The notes beneath the pieces were generated by a model. The model saw nothing but the letters and a program-made list of their open reading frames with translations. It was not told where the DNA came from and made no database searches. A stretch of DNA of 64,000 nucleotides from OLB6 sp964620125. GTDB lineage: Bacteria > Bacteroidota > Ignavibacteria > Kapaibacteriales > Kapaibacteriaceae. Every line of letters begins with the position of its first letter. Position 1 is the first letter of the stretch. Shown here in pieces: positions 1 to 9,161 of the stretch. Made by a program: the position numbers and the translations under genes. Where the stretch lies: positions 1 through 64,000 of the forward strand of contig CAZUGQ010000003.1 in the NCBI GenBank assembly GCA_964620125.1, in the 5' to 3' direction.

Positions 1-1471
1 CAAAGATCTGCCCTAGTAGCCGAATCACAACCCGAACGACCGTATGTAGGCGTATCCAATGGCTTTCAAAGATCTGCCCTAGTAGCCGAATCACAACGCG
101 TCAAGGTACATGGTGATGGGAAATGGCGCTTTCAAAGATCTGCCCTAGTAGCCGAATCACAACTGTTAGACTCCTGTAAGTGATTACTTGATAGCTTTCA
201 AAGATCTGCCCTAGTAGCCGAATCACAACTGAATCTGAGTGCGGTTCGTTTGGGGCTGGCTTTCAAAGATCTGCCCTAGTAGCCGAATCACAACTCAATG
301 GGAAGTATGGCAGAAGCGTAAGCGGCTTTCAAAGATCTGCCCTAGTAGCCGAATCACAACCGTGACCTCCGCCATTTCGCTGTGCGGGTAGCTTTCAAAG
401 ATCTGCCCTAGTAGCCGAATCACAACTGTTGCCAGCAACCTATCGCGCAACTCGTGCTTTCAAAGATCTGCCCTAGTAGCCGAATCACAACTTCGATAGT
501 CAATGAGCAATAGTTGCGTCAGCTTTCAAAGATCTGCCCTAGTAGCCGAATCACAACTCCTCCGTCACGTCATCGTATGTGTATTCGGCTTTCAAAGATC
601 TGCCCTAGTAGCCGAATCACAACTAACGAACAACAAATACGCAACGCAATAGGCTTTCAAAGATCTGCCCTAGTAGCCGAATCACAACGTACTTGTATCC
701 ATCGTCCTTGTGGGGCTGCTTTCAAAGATCTGCCCTAGTAGCCGAATCACAACGCCTGCGTCAGCACCTTCAGCTATCATCGGCTTTCAAAGATCTGCCC
801 TAGTAGCCGAATCACAACGCGATGACGGAAAGCTAGCCTATGCTGATGCTTTCAAAGATCTGCCCTAGTAGCCGAATCACAACCTGTAGTAGCTCGTGTC
901 CTTCCTACTTCTGCTTTCAAAGATCTGCCCTAGTAGCCGAATCACAACATGGCGACGTTGTCAACACGTGGTCTGCTTGCTTTCAAAGATCTGCCCTAGT
1001 AGCCGAATCACAACCGAACTCAACGAAGTAACTACCACAATAAGGCTTTCAAAGATCTGCCCTAGTAGCCGAATCACAACAAGCCCCTAAATCACCAAGC
1101 GATTTTTTCGCTTTCAAAGATCTGCCCTAGTAGCCGAATCACAACCGTTGCTGTATGCACAGATACACGAAGAAGCTTTCAAAGATCTGCCCTAGTAGCC
1201 GAATCACAACCGTATTGACAGAGGGGAGGGCAACTGATGGCTTTCAAAGATCTGCCCTAGTAGCCGAATCACAACAGAGCGTCGCGTATCTCAGCGGCGA
1301 TAGCAGCTTTCAAAGATCTGCCCTAGTAGCCGAATCACAACTAGTTGCTCTGCTATGGCCACCAATTGAGGCTTTCAAAGATCTGCCCTAGTAGCCGAAT
1401 CACAACATACATTCAAACGCGTCGGTATCGCGACAGCTTTCAAAGATCTGCCCTAGTAGCCGAATCACAAC
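1..1471 (-). CRISPR. CRISPR array, 22 full repeats plus one partial, probably type II
   Basis: Direct repeats of 36 bp start at 62, 128, 194, 259, 325, 391, 456, 522, 588, 653, 718, 783, 848, 913, 979, 1045, 1110, 1175, 1240, 1306, 1371 and 1436; a 23rd copy is cut by the left edge (1-31). On the plus strand each begins GCTTTCAAAG and ends CGAATCACAAC, and I see no sequence change between copies. The 22 spacers are 29 or 30 nt and all differ. Read on the minus strand the repeat begins GTTGTGATTCGG and ends TTTGAAAGC. That start, the 36-nt length and the 30-nt spacers fit type II (Cas9) arrays of this part of the tree, so crRNA is probably made leftward. No cas gene lies in the window; the array continues past the left edge. 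The class is inference; the array itself is certain. Confidence 0.98.
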
Positions 1472-1970
1472 ACTCGCACTAGTCGCAATGATTGGTGTAA
1501 GCATGCCAGCAATTTTGACGCATTGAACGGACTTGATAACGAGAAAGCTGTGGGCTTGCGGAATTGCTCGGGCTAAGCCGCTTGCATAACAAACAATTAG
1601 TGTTCTGCGCACTGCAACGCCGCACTGAAGCAGCGACTCACTTTACGGAAATCTTAACCACGCGTTATCAGTAGTGCACATCAATAACGGGCGTGGAATG
1701 AAGTACATGCGGTGGTGCACGGCCTATGTCGCCGTCAGTGAAACGATCAACCGATTACCGAACTGATAGCGCGGAGTGCTACTCCGTTAATCCGAAGTCT
1801 TATGCATGTCATGTCGGCCTTATTAAGCATGTTGAATTGCAGGCCGGGTACAGGGAATACCAACATTCGTCAACAACGAGCATACCCCTGCTACGCAGAT
1901 GTTCAAGTATTTGGCATCGACTGCAGAGGAGATCCCTAACCTATCACATTACAATGCATACACGCTCACA
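1472..1970. other. Non-coding flank of the CRISPR array
   Basis: About 500 bp lie between the last repeat and the minisatellite at 1971 without a convincing gene. The only open frame of any length (1726-1989, plus) has no recognisable domain and runs into the minisatellite. If the array is transcribed leftward, as the repeat orientation suggests, this is its leader side. A candidate tracrRNA anti-repeat lies at 1576-1590. Confidence 0.6.
1554..1650 (+). ncRNA. Candidate tracrRNA-like anti-repeat (tentative)
   Basis: With crRNA read from the minus strand, repeat bases 1-6 (GUUGUG) can pair with CAUAAC at 1585-1590 (one G-U pair), and repeat bases 10-14 (CGGCU) with AGCCG at 1576-1580. A 3-by-4-nt internal bulge separates the two stems, the same order of lower stem, bulge and upper stem as known type II duplexes. 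A weak hairpin AGUG/CACU follows, at about 1599-1613. Ungapped identity to the repeat is only about 15 of 36 and I see no terminator, so chance is a real alternative. The 3' end given is arbitrary. Confidence 0.2.
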
Positions 1971-2040
1971 CCCCCTCCACCCCCTCTAGTCCCTCCACCC
2001 CCTCCAGTCCCTCCAGTCCCTCCAGTCCCTCCAGTCCCTC
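1971..2040 (-). repeat. G-rich 9-bp minisatellite (array C) after a stop codon
   Basis: About 7 imperfect units of CCCTCCAGT on the plus strand (GGAGGGACT family on the minus strand), with variants CCCTCTAGT and CCCTCCACC. The array touches the TGA stop of the sensor kinase at 2041-2039; the stop itself reads like a mutated unit (TGAGGGACT against GGAGGGACT). On the G-rich strand the GGG runs recur every 9 bp with 6-nt spacing, which permits a G-quadruplex. The same unit recurs at 43487-43556, 51690-51779 and 52291-52350. Confidence 0.9.
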
Positions 2041-3133
2041 AAGCAGCCCTCGGTATCGTAAACGTAATACTCGTACCCATCCCCAGCGCGGAACTGATCG
2101 AGAACGTACCGCCATGAAGCTCCACAAGGCGCTTCGCGATCACAAGACCAAGGCCAATGCCCTGCTGCTCCTGGGTCTTACGACGAAACTGGCGGTACGC
2201 TCCGATCTGCAGAAGCTCCTGCTCCTGCATTCCAACACCATGGTCGCGGATGGTGAAAGTAACATCCCTCCGACCAGGCGTTGCTGTCAAGGTCACTGGC
2301 GAACCCTGCCGTGAAAAGTAGAGAGCATTGTCAACAAGCTCTCCGGTGATCTTATCCAGGTGCTGCTCCATCATGGCCACAGGAACGCCCTCGATGTCAA
2401 GGGCGATAGTGACGTCCTGCTGACGCTGGTGCCCCAAAGCACGCTGGATCGCTGTATCGTACACAATCGCTGCCGGCTCCCGTGTGGTGCACTGACGCAT
2501 GCGGTCGATGTGCATCGGACTCTCCGATAACGTCTCGATCTGCGCATACATCAAAAAGTTGTCCGTTACCCGAAGCAGACGCCGGGCGGCCGACAAGACC
2601 TCGGCACTTACTTCACGTATCTCCTCTGGCGATACCTCTCGCGCATGACCATGAAGAAATGAAGCCTGACCGATGATGTCTGTTAATGGCGTACGATATT
2701 CGTGGGGAAGTGCATAAAGTAACGATGGCTGCGCCTGCGATACCTGCACGATGGGCGGCGTTTCTCCTACTACCGGCAATCCTTGGATGGCTAATAACGA
2801 ATGGATCCCTGCATCCGTTAACGGACGCGATATCACCCCATACGGCACGCTCGTCTCTCGCAGGGGCTCACTGTCCGATGCCAATACAATGAATGGAGTG
2901 TCTACATTCAACCCATGGATGTACAACTTCTCGCGCAAATCCTTGTATGACAAAAAGTCAGTGTCCATCACGATAGCCGACGGACGATGGTGCCGCACCA
3001 ACGCCTGCGCCGATGGTACATCGTCCGCGATCAACACAGACAAACCAGCGTCCAACAACCGGTGCGCCGTCTCGCTGCGCCGTTCGCTGTTGCCGTCCAA
3101 TAGAAGTATCGTGCGGGGTGATGTGTTTGCCAT
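2039..3133 (-). CDS. Hybrid REC-domain sensor histidine kinase
   Basis: Soluble 364-residue signalling protein with no membrane segment. A receiver-like domain comes first (about 1-118; phospho-acceptor candidate D57 in VMDTD). A histidine kinase core follows: H-box ALPHEYRTPL with H144, N-box ELVDNALYFS, G1 box DHGVGM and G2 box GIGLGLVIAK. The receiver lacks the paired acidic residues after the first strand (only D13 is obvious) and has SRP at 102-104 where the conserved lysine usually sits, so its phosphorylation may be altered. The start at 3133 gives a normal receiver N-terminus. The gene is divergent from the barrel gene at 3236 across about 100 bp, and its stop abuts minisatellite C. 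No cognate regulator is adjacent; the LytTR regulator at 31755 is a distant possibility only. Confidence 0.85.
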   Translation of the reverse strand: MANTSPRTILLLDGNSERRSETAHRLLDAGLSVLIADDVPSAQALVRHHRPSAIVMDTDFLSYKDLREKLYIHGLNVDTPFIVLASDSEPLRETSVPYGVISRPLTDAGIHSLLAIQGLPVVGETPPIVQVSQAQPSLLYALPHEYRTPLTDIIGQASFLHGHAREVSPEEIREVSAEVLSAARRLLRVTDNFLMYAQIETLSESPMHIDRMRQCTTREPAAIVYDTAIQRALGHQRQQDVTIALDIEGVPVAMMEQHLDKITGELVDNALYFSRQGSPVTLTATPGRRDVTFTIRDHGVGMQEQELLQIGAYRQFRRKTQEQQGIGLGLVIAKRLVELHGGTFSISSALGMGTSITFTIPRAA

Positions 3134-3235
3134 GTCAACCTCGGGTGTACTGTTGCCATCCTTCCAACGTGTGCAACTTATCGGGGACGCTAGGGGGGAT
3201 ACAAATGTGATTCCGTCGATTTGTTACATGGGTTT

Positions 3236-5195
3236 ATGAGGTCGATAATCATCGTAGAAATACGTAGAAGGCTTATAAATAGAGTCTTACAAGCGCTGTT
3301 GTGTCTTGGATATGCTCTTTGTTGTGATACGATTGTTACAGGTCAGGAAATCGCAACTCTCCAAAAAAAAATCGAAGACGTAGTTTTACCGACATTCGAA
3401 TTCGGCGTCGACAAGATCGCCAACACCTTCGTGTTTACCGGAAATGCTACCGTGCGAAGCACCGTGCTGGCTGGCACACTCCATTTCACCAATCGATATC
3501 GGAGTTCTGCTTTTCGAACGGTTACTACAGCCGTCCGNNNNNNNNNNNNNNNNNNNCGATGATGAAACAGCAACCATTGCCTATCAACTGCCTATCACTC
3601 CGTCAGTCAGTGCCATCGCCCGCGGTTCGTGGATCCTTTCGCGTGACAACCGCTCCGTTGGCCTTAATTCCCTAGAACGCCTGAATGGTGTTCTTGGCCT
3701 GGACTACCACCCGCGCCCCTGGTGGACAACCGAATTGTTTGGTGGAGCCGAAACCACAACGCAACTTGGCGTTGTTGCGACGGGACCCATTGTGGGGATT
3801 ACCTCCACCTTCTCGCAGGCGGATCTTGACGCTTTCGATGTGGATGGCTCCGTTCTCCTCGACTGGCATCGGATTGATGCTGCTCGAACCAATGCCGATG
3901 TTATCGGCCGTGCTGCCATCCAGCGCGTTCTCGACGATGGTTCCGCCCTTCGCCTCTCTGCCGGTGGCCTTACCCTGCAGCGGCAGTTCCTTACAGCACT
4001 TGGGGGGGGGGACACCCCCGATGCCGTTGAAAACCGAAATGAAACTCGGTTCGATGCTGCGTTCGATGTAACGTATAACATCACTCCCACGTTCGGTGCT
4101 ACTCTCCTGGCCACCTTCAACCTGAACGGCATTGGCCGAGCGTATGGAGAGCCCCTTGCAAACATCGCCGTCTCGGCCGTTAACAGACACCTGAATGAAA
4201 TGCTGTTGGATCTGGAAGGACGCATACATGCAAACCTTCCCACGCTTTCTCTTATGGCTGGTGCCACGCTGTACCGACGCACGGAGGAGAATACCGTGAT
4301 GCCGGTGTTCAGCATCGACGAGGCAGACCTTGCAACGCTGCAGTCGCAAGAGTACCAGCGTGACAACCGCACGGCCAGAGTACGTCTGTTTGCAAATGCC
4401 ACGTGGCGGCCATCGCGTGTTGATACCCTTTCGGCCGAATACACGTGGTGGCTATTGCAGTACGACACGCCAAGTGATGCCAATACCGATGATCGTGACG
4501 AGTTAAGTGCCATGGCTTCCGTTCGGTATGCGCGGCGCATCTCGGAGCGGCTATCCATCGGTGCAACACTTGGTGGGCAATACGTGCACCTTGTATACCT
4601 ACGTGCAGCACGGAGTGCCTTTAACAACGTGAACAACGTTATCCGCTTTGCGCCCTTCGTGCGCATCACGAGCAATACGCTACGGATGTCGCCACAATTC
4701 GAGGTGCTAGCCAACTACACGGTATACGACTTCGAAGGGAAAGGGGCTTCGGCACGTTCATTCGGCTATCGGCAGATGTCGTATCGCGACAGCATTCGGC
4801 TCACTATGTCGTCAACGATTCGCCTAGAAATCCCGGCACTGGTTCGGTACTTTGAGCGGAGCACGCTGTTGTGGAATGCATTCAAAGAGATACCGCAAGC
4901 GGGAACGCTCGAATACCTAACCAGCGTTCGTCTCTTTTCACAACCTTCACCTGCATGGGATGTTGGGTTTGGCATCCGGTTCTATACGTTTGAGCAACGC
5001 ACGCTGAATGCCGTGCCCGGCTTGCCAAGCGTGATTGGTTCAGTGCGCTCGTGGGCGCCAGAGGTCGTGCTCCGATTCATCACATCCAACGGCTCTACGC
5101 TGGATGTGGGCGGTTGGTATGAATTTCAAACGCTCACGCCACAGGCCACGCGCGAGCTGCCAAACCTTCTGATGATTGCTCGAGTACACCTATGA
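3236..5195 (+). CDS. Predicted outer-membrane beta-barrel protein, split by an assembly gap
   Basis: An N-terminal signal peptide (basic MRSIIIVEIRRR, hydrophobic core, Ala/Gly-rich end near TGQ) is followed by a long chain of alternating aromatic/polar strands ending ...LMIARVHL, typical of a porin-like barrel. I do not recognise the family. The N-terminal part (3236-3537) and the rest (from 3557) are in different coordinate frames across the 19-N gap, so the true gap length is not 19 modulo 3. The open frame continuing directly upstream of the gap from 3444 is a shadow. I chose ATG 3236 over TTG 3221 because it starts the signal peptide. A run of ten G lies at 4002-4011, inside the reading frame. 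The stop overlaps the next start (ATGA), so the two genes are coupled. Confidence 0.7.
3538..3556. other. Assembly gap (19 N)
   Basis: A run of N inside the barrel gene. The flanking reading frames disagree, so the run length is not the true distance. Confidence 0.99.
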
Positions 5196-5608
5196 TGCCA
5201 ACTTCACCAACGTGGGCGTTGACGCTGCCAAGTGCAGCACCTTCTGTTCAATTGGTTGAACCTTTCCTTCGTGCAACCGGCGCACAACACCTGCTTGGCG
5301 ATCAGCGATACCATGACTTGGTTGTTGTGGTAACAGAGGCTGTGAACAATGCCATCATACACGGCAATGCGCACAACAACGGCACCTACGTTCAGCTCGA
5401 GGTGCATGTGGAGCAGGACTGCATTCGTGCAACCATCACCGATAATGGGTCGGGCTTCGACCCCGACGCCCTACCTGACCCACGGCTAGAAGAAAACGTG
5501 CACAAGGAGGGTGGCAGGGGAGTCTTCCTTATCCGACAACTGGCCGACTCGGCAACGTTTCGGCGTGAGTCCGATGGGATGGTTGTGGAGGTGCGTTACA
5601 TCCTTTGA
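5192..5608 (+). CDS. RsbW-like anti-sigma ATP-binding kinase
   Basis: 138-residue cytoplasmic GHKL ATPase of the RsbW/SpoIIAB type. The N-box is EAVNNAIIHGN, the G1 box DNGSGFDP and the G2 box EGGRGVFLIRQL. Proteins of this family bind a sigma factor or another target and phosphorylate a STAS antagonist on serine, forming a partner-switch. A STAS antagonist is present in the window but far away (52349-52690); that the two work together is inference. The start ATG overlaps the stop of the barrel gene by 4 bp, so translation is probably coupled. The 3' end overlaps the convergent riboflavin synthase gene by 13 bp. Confidence 0.88.
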   Translation: MMPTSPTWALTLPSAAPSVQLVEPFLRATGAQHLLGDQRYHDLVVVVTEAVNNAIIHGNAHNNGTYVQLEVHVEQDCIRATITDNGSGFDPDALPDPRLEENVHKEGGRGVFLIRQLADSATFRRESDGMVVEVRYIL

Positions 5609-6192
5609 AGCGCGTATTTGCCCATCACGTCGAACTCCACGTTAACCAAAGCCCCCTGCCTGAGCTGTCCGATGGTTGTTACAGCAAGCGTGTGTGGTAT
5701 GATGGCAACGTGAAACCAGGCATGTTCATCACCACGATCGGAAAGGTTGGCAACGGTGAGCGAGATGCCATCAACGGTTACGGATCCTGTTGGAATCAGG
5801 TACTGCCTGAACGATGCCGGTATGCTGATGCGAAGTTCTCTGCCGGCATCACGAGGGATCACTTCTACAACAGTGCCAACAACGTCAACGTGACCCTGCA
5901 CGAGATGTCCGCCAAGCCTGTCGCCAATCCGCAGTGCACGTTCCACATTCACGGTGCTGGATGGTTGCAGCGTTCCGAGTGTTGTTTTACGCAGCGTTTC
6001 AGCAACGGCTGTTACCCGAAAGGACTGGTGATCACACCAGGTTACGGTAAGGCAGCAACCATTCACGGCTATGGAATCATCCACGGCAACATCGTTCATG
6101 ATTGCAGGTGCTGCAATGTGCATGGTTCTGCTGTCCACTGCATCGGTAACAGCCTCAACGGTTCCAATTGCCTCGACCAGGCCGGTAAACAT
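5596..6192 (-). CDS. ribE: Riboflavin synthase alpha chain
   Basis: Catalyses dismutation of two 6,7-dimethyl-8-ribityllumazine to riboflavin and the pyrimidine precursor, the last step of riboflavin synthesis. The 198-residue length is normal. The protein has the two tandem lumazine-binding halves, starting with the family hallmark MFTGLVEAIGTV and, in the second half, GHLVQGHVD. The frame is open further upstream to 6447, but ATG 6192 starts the hallmark and is taken as the start. It stands alone, with no ribD/A/H beside it. A TACCTTTG -7 element at 6289-6296 would give a leader of about 90 nt. That leader can fold but does not contain the conserved FMN-riboswitch segments. Confidence 0.95.
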   Translation of the reverse strand: MFTGLVEAIGTVEAVTDAVDSRTMHIAAPAIMNDVAVDDSIAVNGCCLTVTWCDHQSFRVTAVAETLRKTTLGTLQPSSTVNVERALRIGDRLGGHLVQGHVDVVGTVVEVIPRDAGRELRISIPASFRQYLIPTGSVTVDGISLTVANLSDRGDEHAWFHVAIIPHTLAVTTIGQLRQGALVNVEFDVMGKYALQRM

Positions 6193-6288
6193 GAAGGTGC
6201 ACTCCTGGTAAACAATACCCGCACTCTGCACTTCCGTGCCGGTTGCACGGCGATGCGGCACGGGGCATATTCGTTGCGAAATCGAGAA

Positions 6289-6296
6289 CAAAGGTA
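6289..6296 (-). promoter_or_regulatory. Bacteroidetes-type -7 element for ribE
   Basis: The minus strand reads TACCTTTG, an exact TAnnTTTG match, about 97 bp before the ribE start. It overlaps the start region of the divergent nuclease gene. Confidence 0.45.
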
Positions 6297-6302
6297 CAGT
6301 GC

Positions 6303-9122
6303 ATGAGTGGGGTTGTAAGTACAAGCGATACGCCGTTGCAGCGCGTTGTAGCCGAGGATGTTCTTGAGCGCATGGTGCCGCACATACCGGTGAAGTCAGT
6401 GGTGGTGTTGCCAACGGCTGGGCATCGCACGTTGTTCCGGCGTGCATGGGCCCAGCACCGACGTCGCGATCCTGTGCCGCGCACGTTTACAATGCCACGT
6501 TGGTACGAGATGCTGGCAACACAACTGCTTGCCGGGGATTGGCAGCAGAATCTGATTTCCGATCACGAAGCATCGCTGCTGCTGGATGTAGCCGTGCGCG
6601 ATGCAGGTGTGCCGTTTCGTCCGCGCAATCTTTCCATATCACGCATCATTCGTTGGAAACAGGAGCTGCTTACGCCTGCACGGCTGGCATATCTGTACCC
6701 ACCGGAAGAGAGGCCGCCCGAGCTGGCATCACTCACAGAGGTTGTGGCCGTGTGGCAAGCGTATGAGCATCGAAAGAATCATCTGCGTGATCGAGGCGAC
6801 GTTGTCCAGTCAGTCTTAGATGCACTGGCAATCTCGGAGGTGCTAGATCATGGATCGTTACTCGTACTCGGCACACACGGGTTGGCATTAGGAGATAGAA
6901 CACTGCTCCATGTCCTTGCGGAGAAGCAGTGGGAGGTGGGCATTCGCTTTGCCGTGCACCATGGTAATGCAACATCCAGCACTTCTGCAGTTCAATGGCT
7001 TGTTGCTCATGGTTGGCATCACGTGCCAACATCACCAGTATCCTTGCCTGTAACGGCCGTATGTGCGCAGGCATCACAACGGGCAGAAGTACGTGCTGTA
7101 CTTGCCAGTGTAAAGGAGCTGTGGTTAGGGGGCTTGCCACTCGCGCGCATGGCTGTGGTGGTACCCGATGCGGAGGTGTATGGCCGACTCTTTGCAGAAT
7201 GTTCGGACTGTGGTGTGCCCCTGAATGCGGAAAGGGCAACTGCATTGTCGACCCTGGCTCAGGCTCAGGCATTGCATGCCGTGTGTGCGCTTGCGTACAA
7301 CGGTTGGAAGCGCTCCGACGTTGAGCGATTGGCACAGGTTGTAGCAAGCAATGGATCGCAGATGCTGTTGCCACTCAGTGAAGCCGCCGCCACGCTGAAG
7401 ATTCGAGGCGGACATGGAGCTGCCGAATGGCTTGACCGAATCGAGCAGGATCAGTCGACTGATCGCAGAGCGCAGCACGTTGTAGCGGTACTTGCGAACT
7501 ACCTACAGGCAACACACGGCCCAATGAGTGCCGAGAAATTCTGTCGCGTTCTCATTGGCTTTGGCTCCCTTGTAGAGGTGGCTATCTCTGCAGAAGTTCG
7601 CGACACACTCACGGTGTACCAGCGAACATGTGAACGATTGTTCCTTCCGGATACCACCATCCGTGAACACGCACGGCGCTGGTGGCACATCGTGCGAAGC
7701 ACCACAGCCTCTACACCATCGCGTGTGGCCGACGCTCTGCCCGTTCTCTCCCCGAATGAATTGCGGTTGCAACATTTCGACCATGTGTTTGCTGTGGGTG
7801 TGGCTGATGGCATCCTGCCGCGCAGGCTGCATGATGTTGTTGACGAAACCATCATGAACCGCACACAGATCTCGGTAGAGGAAGAGCAATGGGCCGACGT
7901 TCTAGCCTCGGCATCCGGAGGTAACCTTACGGTGACCTATCCCAAACAGATCAACGACGATCCATGCCTTCCATCGCCCTTTCTCCTCGATGTTACGCAG
8001 CAGGAAACCAACCTGCAGTGCCTGAAGGCACCAGCGGGCCTGGTGATTGGCGAGCGTGATAGGATGGCCTTTGTACATGGAACGGCAATGCCAGTGGAGC
8101 AATTACAGCACGGGCCAACACACGAAGGCATTACCCCGCTGGCAGCAGACGTGCTGCAACGCAGAAGCCAGGCACCACTAAGCCCAAGCAGAGTTGATAC
8201 AGCCGCAGACTGCCTGTATAGGCATTATGTGCTTGATGTGCTTGGTGCCGCTCCACTGCAGGAAGCTGATGAGCTCCTTACGCCGCTTGAACGCGGCAAC
8301 TTGATGCACTATGTAGCCCGCAGCTTCTTTGATGTTGTGCGTGGCGGCTCGGTCACCGATGTGGCAACCATGGATGATGTTGCACGCTCGGTTGTAGACC
8401 TTACCACACATGATCTGGATCATTGGATGCCAATCCTGCTCGAAGAGTACCACCGGCATCGAAACAGGTTGCCAACTGGATATCTGTTTAGCAGTGCTGA
8501 GGAATCCCTCTTCCTGGATACAGGCGAGCGCCCGGGCATTCTGCGCCGGTGGCTTGCAAAGGAACTTTCTAGCCAGCAGTCCACACCCTTTCGGCCGTTG
8601 CTTTTAGAGCTGGAATACAGCGGTCCGCTCAATCTTGGTTTTGCCACCGAGGATGTTCGTGTGAAGATTGACCGCATTGATGTAGCAATCGTGGAAGGTG
8701 CATTGGAGGTTGCGGTGATTGACTATAAAACCACCAAACAAAGTGTGCCCGCAAAGAAGTTGATTGCATCCGGCAGCCGAACCCAACCTCCACTGTACGT
8801 TCTCGTAGCCGAACAGTGGTTTGCGCAGCGTGGCCTACAGGCAACGGTTGTCACCATGCGATACCATACCTTTGGCAAGGACGTGCGGGGAAGCGATGAC
8901 CCGTCTATCAGCACGGCCATTCCGCTGCATACAGCAAGAGACCAACCCACTTCCAACATTTCGACGGTAGCACTGAACATTCTGCAGGGGGCTCAACCAG
9001 TTGTTGAAAGCATGCGATCGGCACGATATCCGGTAGCACCATCGGAAGGTGTGTGTGACAGGTGTGATGTTTATGACGTTTGCAGAATAGACCACTGGGG
9101 TCCGGCAGTGCACAACCCATGA
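6303..9122 (+). CDS. AddB/RecB-family PD-(D/E)XK nuclease-helicase-like protein
   Basis: 939-residue protein resembling the AddB subunit of the AddAB double-strand-break resection enzyme. The C-terminal nuclease domain shows the core VAVIDYKTT with the upstream acidic residues of the RecB fold. The final segment carries CDRCDVYDVC (near residue 915) and there is an earlier Cys in ADCLYRHYVL, together matching the four cysteines of the AddB iron-sulfur nuclease. The long N-terminal part looks like a degenerate UvrD-type helicase (LPTAGHRTLFRR near the start), without a clear Walker A. I take ATG 6303 as start; the frame opens at 6243. No addA-like partner is in the window. Confidence 0.75.
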   Translation: MSGVVSTSDTPLQRVVAEDVLERMVPHIPVKSVVVLPTAGHRTLFRRAWAQHRRRDPVPRTFTMPRWYEMLATQLLAGDWQQNLISDHEASLLLDVAVRDAGVPFRPRNLSISRIIRWKQELLTPARLAYLYPPEERPPELASLTEVVAVWQAYEHRKNHLRDRGDVVQSVLDALAISEVLDHGSLLVLGTHGLALGDRTLLHVLAEKQWEVGIRFAVHHGNATSSTSAVQWLVAHGWHHVPTSPVSLPVTAVCAQASQRAEVRAVLASVKELWLGGLPLARMAVVVPDAEVYGRLFAECSDCGVPLNAERATALSTLAQAQALHAVCALAYNGWKRSDVERLAQVVASNGSQMLLPLSEAAATLKIRGGHGAAEWLDRIEQDQSTDRRAQHVVAVLANYLQATHGPMSAEKFCRVLIGFGSLVEVAISAEVRDTLTVYQRTCERLFLPDTTIREHARRWWHIVRSTTASTPSRVADALPVLSPNELRLQHFDHVFAVGVADGILPRRLHDVVDETIMNRTQISVEEEQWADVLASASGGNLTVTYPKQINDDPCLPSPFLLDVTQQETNLQCLKAPAGLVIGERDRMAFVHGTAMPVEQLQHGPTHEGITPLAADVLQRRSQAPLSPSRVDTAADCLYRHYVLDVLGAAPLQEADELLTPLERGNLMHYVARSFFDVVRGGSVTDVATMDDVARSVVDLTTHDLDHWMPILLEEYHRHRNRLPTGYLFSSAEESLFLDTGERPGILRRWLAKELSSQQSTPFRPLLLELEYSGPLNLGFATEDVRVKIDRIDVAIVEGALEVAVIDYKTTKQSVPAKKLIASGSRTQPPLYVLVAEQWFAQRGLQATVVTMRYHTFGKDVRGSDDPSISTAIPLHTARDQPTSNISTVALNILQGAQPVVESMRSARYPVAPSEGVCDRCDVYDVCRIDHWGPAVHNP

Positions 9123-9161
9123 TGCCAATCCTTCCAACCTACACGTGATACAAGCAGGCCA

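Noticed and set aside
514..1391. Open frames across the CRISPR array encoding a repeated LSKICPSSRITT pattern
   Set aside because: They are translations of the 36-bp repeat and its spacers, not genes.
1726..1989. 87-residue open frame between CRISPR array and minisatellite
   Set aside because: No domain, no promoter or start signal, and it runs into the repeat array.
3704..4714. 336-residue open frame opposite the barrel gene
   Set aside because: Arg/Ser-rich shadow without recognisable domain; the plus-strand barrel continues to a coupled neighbour.
6193..6302. FMN riboswitch before ribE
   Set aside because: The conserved RFN segments are absent and the leader is too short.
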